A DNA stretch of 64,000 bases from Rhizophagus irregularis (GCF_026210795.1 NC_089448.1:1922001-1986000); one strand, 5' to 3'; shown: positions 47,433 through 60,443, counted from the first letter of the stretch. Numbers and translations are program-made. Notes: generated by a model from the sequence alone, not told the origin.

Positions 47433-49343
47433 TCATTCAATATTATATTCATTGTCTTGACAAATTTCATTTAGTTCTATAAAAAAAAGTTTAAATTATA
47501 TATTATGCAACAAAAATAAGTAAATTAGATATAGAATATCAATAAAATTACAAATAAAAATAACTTACCTAATTCACTTAATTGAACATCTAAGCATTCT
47601 GAAACTGTATATTATGTATTTATAGTATATTTAAATGTTAACAAAATTAAATAAAATAATTATAATAATAAAGGGAATACTTACTTGGATTTGCCGATGT
47701 TGATTGAGTAGTATAACTAGTGTCTATTAAAAAATAAAAATAACATCAATAATGTAAAATGGATTATATGATAAAACAAAATCAAATTAAATTACCTGAA
47801 CTGAATTGAAAAGATGATAAATCTAAAGAATTTACTGGTTTTGAAAGATTTTTGAAATTTAAAAGTCTACTAGTATAAATTGCTTGTGGATGTATTTTGA
47901 AGCTTTTGGGTTTATCTTCACTTGACCTGTTTTTGAATTTTTCTTTTCTAATTTTATCACATTCTTCTATTTGAAAATAAATTTCAGTTTCGCTATTATA
48001 TTTTTCCCCATCCCATCTTGTTAATAGTTGATACAATTCTTTAGTAATTGGTCTATTTTTTATTTCAGGATCCCAACATTTTATTATCAAATCTGCAAGT
48101 AACTTTGGTATGTCTTTAGAAATTGTTGGTCTAAGTCCTTTACATATTTTAATAGCTAAAAATTCATCATGAGGAATATCATTAAAAGGAATTTCTTCAG
48201 AAAGAAATTCATTCATTATTATTCCAAATGAGTAAATATCTGCTGCTTTTGTATATTGTTGTCCACGTAAAACTTCTGGTGCCATATATGGTAATACTCC
48301 ATAAATTCCTTCTTCTTTAACTGTTTGCTTTATATTTGTTGGTTGACACATTCCTAAATCACTTATATATGAAAATCTTTTAGATATTAATATATTACCT
48401 GAATGAAAATCTTTGTGAACTTTTTCAGCATTATGAATATCTAAAAGTCCTCTTGCAATTTGTTGTAATTGATAAATTTTTAAATTATAATTTATATAAT
48501 TTTTAGATCTATTTAAATAATTTCTCAAATTTCCATCATCACAATATTCTATAACCATCATATACTCTTTATTATTTGGATCTTGAGTAATTCCAAAACA
48601 TTGAACAATATCTACAAGATGAATCTGAAGATGAGATTTAATCTAATGATCATCAAAAAGGAAAAGTTTTATTAGTAAATAAATGCAAATAACAAACTTT
48701 ATATATAAGACAAAATAAGTTTAAATTACCTCATTTAAAAAATCTGAACATACATCAGATGAATTATTATTTAAACTTTTTAATGCATATTCACCAAAAT
48801 TATTTCTATACCATTTTTGATTTATAATATCCCAGAATTCAATATGTCCTTCAGGCCATTCAGCTGAATAAATCTTACCAAAACCACCTTCTGCAATATA
48901 AGTGATATTTTGAAATTTTTCAAAAGGTATCCATTCAAGATATTTATTATAATGTACAGCATTAAGTTGTGATTGCTGTATAAATTCATCAATATCCTTA
49001 TTTTCACTGGTCCAATTTTTAAAGTTATCTTTAAATCTTTTAGCATTACAAGGTTGACACCATTTGTTTCCTGTGCCAGGTTCTTTACATTCTCCACATA
49101 TTCCATATGCTTGTTTTCTTTTTTCTAAATCTCCTATATAAACTACTCTTTCATCTACATTTTCTGATTCAATAGTTGAATCAATAGTAGGAATAGTAAC
49201 ATGGAACTTTTAATAGACAAAAAATTATTAATATTTTTAACTACAAAAATTCAATAAAAAAATTATAATTATTAAAAATATTAAATTACCAAATATTTAC
49301 TTAAATCAGTATTCTCCCATAAATTTTTTGGGGTTTCATCCAT
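47433..49343 (-). CDS. Zinc-ribbon TKL kinase with small phase-1 tail exons
   Basis: Six exons (49343-49290, 49206-48730, 48642-47796, 47724-47695, 47604-47569, 47476-47433) join in frame to 495 residues. After a short leader, a Cys4 module CGEC...CQPC and the NWTSENKDIDEFIQ phrase are followed by the kinase (about residues 105-385). It has the AEGGFGKIY glycine loop, a lysine in YALKSL, the HKDFHSGNIL catalytic loop (HRD is HKD), DLG in place of DFG, PYMAPEV, AADIYSFGIIM and CWDPEIKNRP. The motif AIYTSRLLNFKNL follows, then a tail encoded by 30- and 36-nt phase-1 exons. The domain order and tail plan match the 25201 kinase, but the sequence is clearly diverged, so this is an older paralogue in opposite orientation. 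It is a predicted cytosolic signalling kinase; HKD makes catalysis slightly unusual but not excluded. Target unknown. Confidence 0.9.
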
Positions 49344-50678
49344 ATTAATTGAGCTGTGAATTATAATTTTAATTTTAGTTATATATATAAATAAATGACT
49401 ATGTTACTCTAAATAAATTTCAGAATTATTATGGGCAAAAGAAAAAAAATTATGGTTCAATAAATTAATAAATTGCGCACATTTGTATTACTTATTTGTA
49501 TTACTATTGGTACTACTATTGTGTACAAAAATTACTATTTTTGTAACAAAGAAAATCGTAAGCAACAGCTGAAAATAAATCTAACCCGAAATGGTTAAAA
49601 TGAAAATTGCGAAGTAAAATTTTTTTCATTTTTTTTGGTAGATCATATAATTTTTTTTTTATGTATTTTCAAAAAAATAAATAGCAATAAGCCTATATTA
49701 GAAAAATCATTGCCAAATTATATATCAAAAAATAAATTAGTTTGGAATAAAAATTTTAATTAATATATTTTTAATTAACGAAAATCAAGATTATAGTTCG
49801 CACAAACCGCAGTGATGTAACTATTGGAGGAATCTTCCAATTCTTCCAATTCCAACTCTTTCAATTCCAATAAATTTTTATTGGAGGCTTCCAATGCACA
49901 TCACTGCACATAAGCTTTTTTGTCTTTACGCTAAGAGGATAAATAATAATATTGTATGATTGGTTAAATGAACCTTGTCTAGTAAATATGGTAAATGAAA
50001 GAAATGTAAGGTATTTCCATATGGAGAAGATAATATTATGAAGATGAGCAAACATTGTAAGATCAAAAATTTTATTGTATATATGTAAATTATTAACAAT
50101 CTTGAAAAGTTTATTACGCAATTTTAAATTGAGTAAATTTAAACAAAAAGAAAATTCATTTATCTTTTATCTTTAACGATATTTATTTAATTATATATTA
50201 AGAGATATATTTTTTGAATTGAGACCATATCTTCCATATTACCTTTGCACTAATCTTACTAATTTTGATGAGGCATAAAAAAAATTAAGAATGAATAGTA
50301 TGAAAATTATGGTCAAGTAGTAAATAGCTCAAATCAATTTCTACGATAAAATATTAATAAATGTTTTAAAAAGGACAATCTAATGGACTACAGGTTTCAT
50401 GAAGATAAATAGTACATCATATTTTGAATATTGTATTTTATAGAGAATTTTTAAAATTAATGCAGAAAATGTCAAATACTTCACGAAGAATGAATAATTT
50501 GACAACCTAAAGAACAATAATTAGAAAGATCAGGATTCAGGCATAATATGAAGTAATGCTCAAAAGTTGGAGAATGCTGAGAATGTTTATAGATATTCAG
50601 TTGGTTTTATAGGTGCATGTTTTAAATTTATTTTACAAAATTACATTTCTATTAACTCATATCAAGCATAAAACTATA
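49344..50678. other. Intergenic upstream of kinase, with a MITE
   Basis: It contains the promoter side of the leftward kinase and the 97-bp MITE at 49810-49906. The 86-codon frame at 49861-50121 begins inside the MITE and is not a gene. Confidence 0.4.
49810..49906. mobile_element. 97-bp hAT-like MITE
   Basis: The left end CAGTGATGT and the reverse complement of the right end (CAGTGATGT) are identical over nine bases. They are followed on each side by ATTGGA and CTTCCAAT-like blocks, so the whole element can fold back. CAGTGATG ends are common among hAT transposons. No clear 8-bp target duplication is visible, so the assignment is tentative. It has no coding capacity. Confidence 0.55.
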
Positions 50679-50818
50679 GCTTACGATATAATTGAGTCAC
50701 TTTATATAACTCATGATAGTAATGCAAATTTATCAAGACTTTACACAGGAAATATTTTATTCACAATATCATGATTCCTAATATATAAGTGATTTTGGAT
50801 TTGTGACCTGCTAAAATT
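50679..50818 (+). pseudogene. Short kinase catalytic-region relic
   Basis: Remnants of the same kinase family are readable: YDIIESL-like helix, a damaged catalytic loop reading RLYTGNILF where intact copies have RDLHSGNIL, then KDFGF and VTC in place of the DLGFCG segment. Stops and frame changes intervene. It lies on the opposite strand to both neighbouring genes and far from the kinase cluster, so it is an isolated dispersed or leftover copy. Confidence 0.6.
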
Positions 50819-50967
50819 ATATAAAAAACCAAATCAATAATTTAGGAAATTTAAATATATTTATTCAATTTATTATTAATTTTCTTATAATTGATTACAA
50901 ACTGGTCCATTTAATACTCTATCTATAATTCCAGTGATCAAATTATAAAACTAGCATAATATTAAAA

Positions 50968-53900
50968 TTATTTTGCTTGTACTATTTCTTCCAATAATTT
51001 TTCTAATCTCTCTAACTTATCTAATTTCTCACAAGAAGATTTTTCTAATTCTTCTAACTTAGCTAATTTCTCACAATAAGATTCCCCTAATTTTTCTAAC
51101 TTATCTAATTTCTCTAATTTCTCCAACTTATTTAATTTCTCATCATTAGATTTTAATCTCTCTTCATTAGATTTTAACTTCTCTTCATTGGATTTTAATT
51201 TCTCTAATATTACCTCATTATCAATAGGATTATGTTTAATTTGAAGTACTTCTAATAATTTTTTCCGCATCTCTGTGAATTCCTTAGTATCCCATTCACC
51301 TTCTTTAATCAATCTTTTAATTTCTATTTGAGTCTTATCAGCATCAGCATAATAATGTCTTGAAAAATGAATTGAAAAATTAATAAAATCATAGTATTAA
51401 TGTTTTTAAAAAAAGCAAAATTACATACATTACTTCAGGAAACCATGTTCGCCAACGTCTCTGATGTGGTAGCAGGTAAAATAACTCAATTTCAGCCAAA
51501 ACCTTTAAAATAAAAATTGAGACATATTAGTATATTTTCAGAAATGATATTCTGTTTCTATATTTATATAATATATTTTTTTATAAAATTATATATAATT
51601 TTCCTTTAAGAGTTAAGGAATTATATAGTTTCTGTTATATTAATATTATTTACCTCTGCCTTCTGCATTAAATATGAGACTCTATTATTATCTTCTTCAA
51701 TTGCATTACTGAGTAATCCAATTAACAAGTTCATAAGATATATAACAATTAAAAGGGAAAATAAAACAATCAATATTGCAATTGATGGATTGTCTGCATA
51801 TGGCCAATTGGATAATGCGCTTGAATCACCTATTGATGTAGAAAGAAGAATTGCTTAAAAATATTAGAAAAATATTTATGTAATAAATTATGAAATTTTA
51901 AATATACCTGTTAAAAATAAATACATAGCAAAAAGAGAAGTTCTAATATCTACAAACATGTTTGTATTTTTATCAGGAATTTGAAACATAAATGGATTGG
52001 AGTTGATATTTCCATCATTATCAATTATTTGGCTATAACTAGGAACTAAATTCCAAGGATTATTTGGATCATACTCATTTGTATTATGTTGATCAAGTGA
52101 AAATTTAGATCTTGGTGATAATAAAATATAAAATGCATGTGCAAAACTTATTATAATAATGAATAAGACTAATAAAAAAGAAAAAATCTTTTTTCCGACA
52201 CTAATAATAATTGCAAAATATACACCAAAATATTCAAATGCTCTAAAAAATAACAAAAATTTTATATCCAAAAATAAGCATGAAAAAGAAAGCAATTGAA
52301 TTAGATAATTATTGTTTTTATCATTTGTTTGAAGCCAATAAATAGAAGTGTAAGTTGAAAGCACATAAGCAATTATATCTGAAATATTAAATTATTACAA
52401 AATTAATTTCATTCTTTAAAATATTGTAAAATAATTAAATTAAACATTTTATATTTACCAAATATATTCCAAAAATTGTAGAACCACTTAGTAATATTAT
52501 TAAAAAATTGACGAATTTCAAAAATCAGATGAATAAATCCAAGTATAATTGAAGCAAAAAAAAGTTGTTGTCTAACTTCTTCATTGATATATTGCTGAGG
52601 AATCGTTGCAGCAGCCGTAAAGCATCCAAGTAAAGCCATAAATAAAATCCAAATCATTACATAATAATATTTTCCATAAGCATTCCATTTAAAATTAATT
52701 AATGCTTCTCCACTCCATGTTTTATAAATATTTCTATTTATTGTTTCAGTAAATGGACTAGGTTGAGGTTTAATTAATTCTAAAAACCAATTATAATCTT
52801 TTGAATAATTAACAAAATTAATATAAGGAACCATAAAAGTAATTGTTGGTATTGTTGTTACTATATTTTTTTTAAAAAATTTAATAATAGAAGGAATATA
52901 GAAATAAACTATAGAAAATGCATCCATAATGTAAATATTATTAATAAAATCGTATTTTGATAAAATATAAAATGTAGCCAAATAAAAGGGTAAAGTTATA
53001 AGTATTATTAAAGCTTGGGTAGCACATATAATTAAAAATAATAAATCTGTATAACCAAATATGCAATAAAGTTTATAATGGTACTTCGTCCACAAAAGAG
53101 ATTGAGATAAATTAGCTATTTGAGGAGATTGAATAAAAGGATAAAGATGTACTAAATTTTTATTTCGATTCTTTTTAATATAAAAAGATGAATATATGAT
53201 CATATTCGTTTCTGATGAATATTTTAGAATATATTCTGGATAATATTCATTTAATAATGGCATTGTGGAAGTGATAATGCTTAGAAATGACTTATTATTC
53301 ATTAAATCCTCTTTAAAATATGTCATACAATTTTTATAGATATCATTAATTAATTCTAAATCATGTACTTTAATTGCATGTGTTAATGAATCAACTCCAT
53401 ATTTCAAAAGACTTGACTTATTATTTCTTGTTTTTTCATAAATATCTTTAATTAATTCTAACTCATGTTCTTTAATTGCAAATGTTAATAATTCAGCATC
53501 ATATTTCAAAAGACTTGACATATTATTCCTTAAATCAGAAACCCACATAGGTAATCTAAAACTATCATAATTTGGTGATGGTAAAGTAGATTTTGAAAAT
53601 ATGCTTTTGTAATGTTTAAGTGTTTTTATATACTCTTTACTATTCCCATAATTCTTTAATTTCATAGAATAAAAATAGTTTAAAGAAATTCCGTTATTTT
53701 CACTAAAAGTAAAAATGAGAATACCAAATGTTGTCAATATAACAATATCATTATTAAATAATGAGCTCACAATTAAACCATGATTGTAGAAATACGTAGA
53801 CATTTCAACTCTCATGTTAATGCATTTCCATTTAATATTGATTTTTTTGAAAAAACTCAGTTCAATTTTACTATCATCAAGATATATTTCCCATTTAATT

Positions 53901-55394
53901 AAATTTCCAGTTAATTTAGTTGATTTTTTAATATTATAATCAACATTTGTTATGACTTTTTGAAATAATGTAGACACAGTATCCACATATAGATTAAATG
54001 AATTAACATTTAAGTATTCACCAATGTTATTATTTTCATTATTTAATCCATCAGAATTTTCGGATGAAAAGTTCGTCTTTGACATCTTTTCGTCAAATTT
54101 AGATTTCCAAACACGTCCATTTAAAATTCCAAACACAAACTTTGTTTTTTTATCAGTTGGTTCATCAGTTGGTTTAAACCTATTCCTATTTTTGTATTTA
54201 TTGTTCCAGCAATATTTGATTTCTTTATCTGGTGTATAATAGAATAAAGAAGGTAAAAGAAATAAACCAGTACGATTCATAAAATTATAAAGTTGAATAT
54301 CTAAATAAAAAAAATGATGATTTAATATGAGTAATAATTAACGCATAAATAAAATTTTAAAATGGTTACCATTATTTATTTCCAAAGAAGCAATAGGAAT
54401 TTTCAATTCGATTGAATAAACGATGATTTTATCTTTGATTTTTAGAAAAATAAACTTTTCATTACTGAATATTCCGATATTATATGTTCCAAACTAAAAA
54501 AAATAATTAGTATTTATATATTTAATTATAATTTAACATTGATTGGTTTGAAAATAAATTTTATAATATTTATTACCTTATTCTCATTATTACCAAATAT
54601 TTTTACACTTCTTTCAATATTAATATCCCATTCATAAATGTAATCATTTGAATTCAGGTAAACTTTATCATATTTTGATATACTAATTAATCCATAACCT
54701 TCAGGTATCCTGTAAAATCTTTTACATTCCCATTTGTCATTTTTAGTTTGTGTGGAATATATCCAAATAATACTATGGTATTTAGAATTAGTGTGAACTG
54801 AACTATATAAAACAAATTCATTTTTTGAATTAAAGATACAATACTTTACTTTAACTCCTTTACCAAAACTTAATGCAATATTTTTATCATTATTCATATC
54901 GATTACTAAAAATATTAAATAAATATCAATTACCATAATTTAATAATTTCATGATCAAATAATTATTACTTACCAGTAATAGTATATTCTCTATAAATTT
55001 TATAATGGTCAATAGTAGTAATACGAGTAATATAAGCAAGTTTCTTATCATCAGAAACACATAAACTTTCAATTTTATATTTCTTATCTTTATTATCTTC
55101 ATTAATTTTAACAATTTGATGAAATTTAAGTTGAACCTTATCTATGTCTTCAACATTCCAACCGATAATTGAACGATCTTCATTACTATAAGTAATAAGG
55201 TAGTTTTCATTTGGTGATATTTCTATCCTGGTAATAGGTTTGCCATTATGTGGTTCATAATCGAAGGTAAATATTTTATATATTTTATCATCATCATTTT
55301 TATCAACTTCGATTTTATCAAAATCTATTTTATCAACTTCGATTTCGATTTTGTTAGCATCATCGTAAATTTCGATTATTGAATTGTCACTCAT
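50968..55394 (-). CDS. WD40-like/ion-channel fusion with C-terminal coiled coil
   Basis: Eight exons join in frame to 1275 residues: 55394-54974, 54905-54577, 54493-54370, 54300-52459, 52378-51908, 51829-51654, 51502-51429, 51358-50968. Residues 1-540 are beta-rich with WD40-like blades (for example ENYLITYSNEDRSIIGWNV). At about 543-620 two ~38-residue helical repeats (SLLKYDAELLTFAI and SLLKYGVDSLTHAI) look ankyrin-like. From about 700 to 1110 come multiple hydrophobic segments typical of a six-helix cation channel. The last (LLIVIYLMNLLIGLLSNAI) resembles a TRP-type S6, preceded by a pore-loop region with FAMYLFLTGDSSAL. The C-terminus is a Lys/Glu/Leu coiled coil of heptad type (SNEEKLKSNEERLKSND and KLEKLEKL runs). 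It is a predicted membrane cation channel, tetramerising through the coil; gating and ion are unknown. The acidic N-terminus contains a repeated VDKIDFDKIEVDK phrase. Confidence 0.88.
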
Positions 55395-56785
55395 TTGCGA
55401 TTATATACTTTTTTTTTATTTGAAATACGTGTAAATATGTATGGTTGTAAAATTTCTCCTTTTACATAAAAAAAAAATCTTTTTTTTAGTTAACACATGC
55501 ATAAATATGTATGGCTGTTCATAAAATTTCGCCTCTTGCATGAAAAAAAAATTTTTTCTTATTATGAAAAATTAATTGAGCAATGATCAACTTTCGACAT
55601 AAAAAATTTTGTGTCCAATTTTAAGTATTTTTTTTTATTTGTGCATATATATAAGGAAATCTCAAATGAAAATATGGCGTTTTTAAGAACGATACTAAGA
55701 TCGGCATCATTGAAGAAATCCTTATTAGGAAAATGGTTTCATATAAAAAATTGATTAATAAAGAAAAATAAACAAAGTAATCAAAGATAATCTTTTTACG
55801 AATGTAGCAAATAAGATATGAACACTGCTATGTTACATGCCCACAATTTCTAAAGGTAAAAGATATTCAAATTTAAAATTTTTTCAGTATTATCCGAAAG
55901 TTCTGCAATCACTTATTTTCGAATTTGAATTTATTTATTTTTCTTTGTTTTTTTTAATTTTCATTTAATCAGTTAATGCAAGCAATAACGAGCTTGCTCC
56001 TTAATGTAAAGCAGTATTAAAAATTCAGAAAACAAACATGTTTCGCAAAATGCACAATGATGATAAACTTGACCAAAAATCGGTTTTATGCATAAATTAA
56101 TTAAATAAATGGGCGTTTTATAATGGAACGTATTTTTTTTTTAAAAAGTATTATTTTTTTTTAACGGGAGAAATTATTGGCTAGAATATCAACCATCTTA
56201 AGTAATTTTTTTTTAAACAAAAGAAACCACAAATCTTTGAAAGTTTTCAAAAAATTTTTTTTTTCATATTTTATTTATTTTTTCTTTTTTAACTCACGCA
56301 TATCGTCATAAATAAAAAAAATGGTTTAACCAATTATTTTCTTTTGAAAAAAATTTATAAAAATATAAACTGTTTTGATTCAAAAATTATTTCTTAATAA
56401 AAAAACAAATCATAAATACAATAATTATGCTCGCGAAACTTATCAATTCTGTCACTGAACGGGATAACCATGGAAATTAAAGTAATATCTTTTATTCCAA
56501 AAGATAATTCTGTACCCAAATGAGTTTCTGTATTTGAAGCTAAGATTTACAGGAAAATTTTCTCTTAACAAACAACCTCTTCATATGTTATTAGAAATAA
56601 TATTATATTACATAATTATATTAGTTAATTAATAAAACAGATACTGTATGTGTTATTTTGTTTTTATAAAAAAATTCTATTATTTAGGTTGAAAATATTA
56701 AGTAATCTCACTTAGCAAAAATATTATTAATCAAAAAGTTGTTCATAAGTTTTTATACTAAAATTAAAAAAATCTAAATCTGACC

Positions 56786-57000
56786 CGGCCATACTAATTT
56801 TCGCCCCAGGTTCTCATTGGATCCGACGTGAAATTAGCTCGGATTCCATATAATGACGGTAGGAGACATGGGTCCGGATGATTACAAATGATTCCAAATT
56901 ACAAATGATTACAAATTAAAAAAATTCCAGATGATGATCAATCGGACTTGGTTTACCAGCCAGAATCGACGGAAGTTAGGGGCGAAAATTAGTATAGCCG
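56786..57000. mobile_element. 215-bp MITE with near-perfect inverted termini
   Basis: The left end CGGCCATACTAATTTTCG and following CCCC match the reverse complement of the right end at 21 of 22 positions. The element is flanked by ATCTGACC (56778-56785) and ATCTGACT (57001-57008), an 8-bp target duplication with one mismatch. The interior has a small cluster of ACAAATGATTAC repeats and no coding frame. The superfamily is unassigned; an 8-bp duplication fits hAT, P or Merlin, but the CGG terminus does not fit a standard hAT end. Confidence 0.8.
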
Positions 57001-59078
57001 ATCTGACTCTCCGGATGTTGATCGAAAATTTTTGCATTTACAGCAGTGCTGCCTTATAATTTTTTATTTTTAATAGCTTTTTTTTAAAGTAAATTTTTAT
57101 TTTAAAAGACAAATAATATTTTGATAATTACAATACTTGTAGTATTATTAAAATCATATTATCAAATAAAATTATAAAAATTATTTATCATATCCTTTCC
57201 TAATAACTTTTTTTTCAAAAAAAAAAATATTTCAATTTTATATTTTCTTTTTATTTAAAGTAAATAATTTTAATAATATATATATATATATCTATGAGAA
57301 TGTCAAAATGTCACCAATCCAATTTTTTAAATTTTATGATTAATATAAAATTAAATAATCGACTACACATATTAAATAGTTATCCTGTATGTAAATTTAC
57401 AAGAGATTTTTCTAAGGTCAAAAAGGCTGTTTTTCAGATAATTTTTGAGAAAAATGCAAAATTTTTGATTTTTTTCATTTTTCACCTTACTAAAAGTTTT
57501 TTTTTGACGAAAATTTCAAAATTTTGTCACGGTTAACATCAAATCAATGTTCGTTAACATATTTATTTATGTTAATTTTGCAATCAGTATTTTTTAACTC
57601 TGGCCAAAATTATAAACCGGTTCGGCCGATCATGTTCCGATTCTAAGTAAAATTTTACTATTTCAATTAGCCAGGAGATAATTGATTTATTCCCTGCCAT
57701 TTACACATTAATAAGTGTTTTATAGTATATCGTGAGTATAATATAGTATATTTTATTGTTGAATCTTATTTTTCTTTCGCTTGGTTTTTTTTTTCATTTT
57801 AAAAGATTTTAAAAAAATAATTAAATTTTAAAAAGCTTCGGAACTATTACTATTACACTTGAAAAATAATATTGAGATTACAAATAAATTAAAAGAAAAT
57901 TTTTCTCATTTTGAAAATGCAAATCTTTCCGAATTACTCAAATTTTCAATTCAGTCCATTATAGTATAATCAATAGTTAATTTTTACCGCAAAATTTCCT
58001 AGAAACGGATAAATAAATACATATAAATTTTGCTACCCAGTAGGTATAACTACATTTGCATAATCGTGTAAATGGTGGATAATTAACTTTATGTTAACGT
58101 CGATAAAAATAATTTTTTTTTATAATAAACTGTGACCCTAAACATTATAATAACTTGATAATAATATTCAGAGTTTTAATAAATACATTTTAAAGTTAAT
58201 AATTTTTTTTGTTTGAAAGTTTCGCGAAAAAGAAAACCAATTTATTCAAATGAATCTGACCGTGGTACAAGATAAGGATACTCATAAAAACAAATTCAAT
58301 ATAGTGATAAAATTATTTGATCATTTATTATTGCATCAGAAGTTGTTGATAAATAATAGTCCAAATTTGAATAATTACAGATAAGCACAAAAATTTATAA
58401 ACCGTAAAGCGTGAAAATTTTTGGACCGAATATCAATTCTGTTGAGCCGAGTGGTTTGTTTTGCCAAAGTTTATTAGTGATAATAGTATCTTGCACTTAA
58501 TTAGTAAATATAAACTATATCTAATTTATATTTTATCAAATCATAATATAATAATGTATACTGTTTTTCAACATTAAACTTGAAGCGTCATTCTATTTAA
58601 AGATTATAAAAATTTAAATATTTTTTTTTTTACATTGAAGTAGCATCATATTTTCTGTCATACCTGGCTCGTTAAACTACCCGTGACATATCTGATTGGA
58701 CCATGTGCAAAACAAACTTTGTAATAAATAACTTTTACAAGAAAGTGCAAATAAAGTGCTTTCAATTCATATTTTAAGAATAACGAAAGTCATTTTTTTC
58801 GAGTAATTAACAAAAGTCATTGATGAATGGCCTTTTGGTTATTGTCTAAATATATTTTATGTTTTAAACCAACCAAAAGTGGCATTAAATTTACTTAATC
58901 ATTTGAGATATAATAATATACAAATTAATCCTAGATTCCTAGGGTAGGAAGATTCTTTTCCATCTCACCTGATTTTTGAAATTACGTTTAACAGTATTTT
59001 ACTACTAATTTTGCTCTAAAATTTTGATATTTACAGTAAATGTTGCAAAAAAGATAGACAGCCGGTGTTCGTCCTTTG

Positions 59079-59622
59079 CAGAGCTGCGATCCGTTACCCG
59101 TTTACCTGGATACAATGCGGGTATACTCGGGTATTTATGAGCATCCGGGTCAGGTCATGGAATGGCAAACAGGTAATACCCGTTTTGTATCCGTTTTTAT
59201 GTTAATGCATATATACTCCGGGTAATTACTCCAACCGAAAATTAAATTTTGCCAGAGTTAAGATGTTAACTCTGGCCAGAATTTTATTGTCGGCCAGAAT
59301 TAAGGTTTGTATTGATTTTAATTTTTGGCCGAATGAAATGTTCATTAAATCTGCCCAAAATTATAACTTTCGGCCAGAATTAAGAGGTGTGCTGATGGTC
59401 ACTACTGATGAACTTTAGTAACTCTTCTTTATTATTTAAACTTTAGAAAATAAAAAAAAAATAAAATAAGTTATAAATTTCAATAAATAACTTGATGTGT
59501 ATATTTATTAGAAAAAAAATTGATTTTTATCCCGGTAATACCCGTTATGGAGTAGGGTAATATTTTTTTTGATTTTGGTATGACTATCCGGATCCGGAAA
59601 TTCTAACGGGTCAGCAGCTCTA
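59079..59622. mobile_element. 544-bp hAT-like MITE
   Basis: The left end CAGAGCTGCGATCCGTTACC and the reverse complement of the right end (TAGAGCTGCTGACCCGTTAG) share AGAGCTGC and CCGTTA-type blocks. The sequence next to each end is rich in ACCCGTTT/GGGTA and GGATCCGGA phrases, as seen in hAT elements with CAGAGCTG ends. Flanking GTCCTTTG (59071-59078) and CGGCTTTG (59623-59630) agree at five of eight positions, a worn 8-bp duplication. The interior has several GGCCAGAATTAAG repeats and an inverted pair around 59255-59280, maybe a nested insertion. Non-coding. Confidence 0.65.
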
Positions 59623-60169
59623 CGGCTTTGCAAGATCTAACTCACTTTATCGCAAGAAAAAAAGGTCTAGGATAAGCTATATTGATTATTGTTCATTTGT
59701 AAGGTCTCGGCAAAAAATGAATGGGCTAGGAGGAATCCATGTTTCTAGTGAAGGCATATGTATGACCGTCACTAGCGATAACTTTAAGATAAGTCCCCGA
59801 TAAAGTATCCTCCCTAAAATAAATAGTACCAGGGGCACTACGCAAGCTATTATTTATCAAAAACTAATATGCTATAATGCTTCAAAAGCCACTTTTGCTT
59901 GATAAATATGGATGAGATAAAGAACTCTCAAATTCCATTATCTCATTTCGGAAGTAAATTTAAAAGGCATAGATGAGATATTAATGAGACATTATTTTTC
60001 TTTAGCAAAAAAAATTGGCGTTTGTTTCTTTTTAATTGCTAATATATTAAACAGGCATTTAAACAATTTACATACTATCGAAACGCGCGTTTGCTCGAAT
60101 ATTAATTTATATCATGATTTCAATTTGTAACTTGTATAATTCTTTATTTAAATCTGATATGCAAACTTA

Positions 60170-60245
60170 TTAGACGTAACTTGACGTAACTTTATTAAGT
60201 CATGTCACTCATGTGTCGTAATTAGTTAAGTCATATGTCGTAGCT
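60170..60245. repeat. Short degenerate tandem repeat (GACGTAACTT and TAAGTCATATGTCGTA units)
   Basis: AGACGTAACTTGACGTAACTT is a direct repeat of about 10-11 bp. It is followed by two units of the form TAAGTCAT(A/G)TGTCGTA, the first interrupted by an insertion. All carry the GTCGTA/GACGTAA core in either orientation. Non-coding. Confidence 0.45.
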
Positions 60246-60443
60246 TCTCTAAGTCTCATAATTCAAATAAAATCATTATCAAATATAAATTACTGATCTC
60301 CATTTTTTTATTCTAATTATTTGATTATACCTAATGCATGTTTTTGTTTAATCGTTCTTTTTTAAGTGGTGGTATGGTTTATGAATTTATATTTTCTATA
60401 TTTTCAAAAGGTCGTTCAGACCTCTTAGCACTTGCTTATATTA

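Noticed and set aside
49861-50121. 86-codon minus-strand frame
   Set aside because: Its end lies inside the 97-bp MITE and it has no domain features.
57294-57536. 80-codon plus-strand frame
   Set aside because: Low-complexity Phe/Lys/Ile-rich translation of A/T tracts, with no homologous look or splice context.
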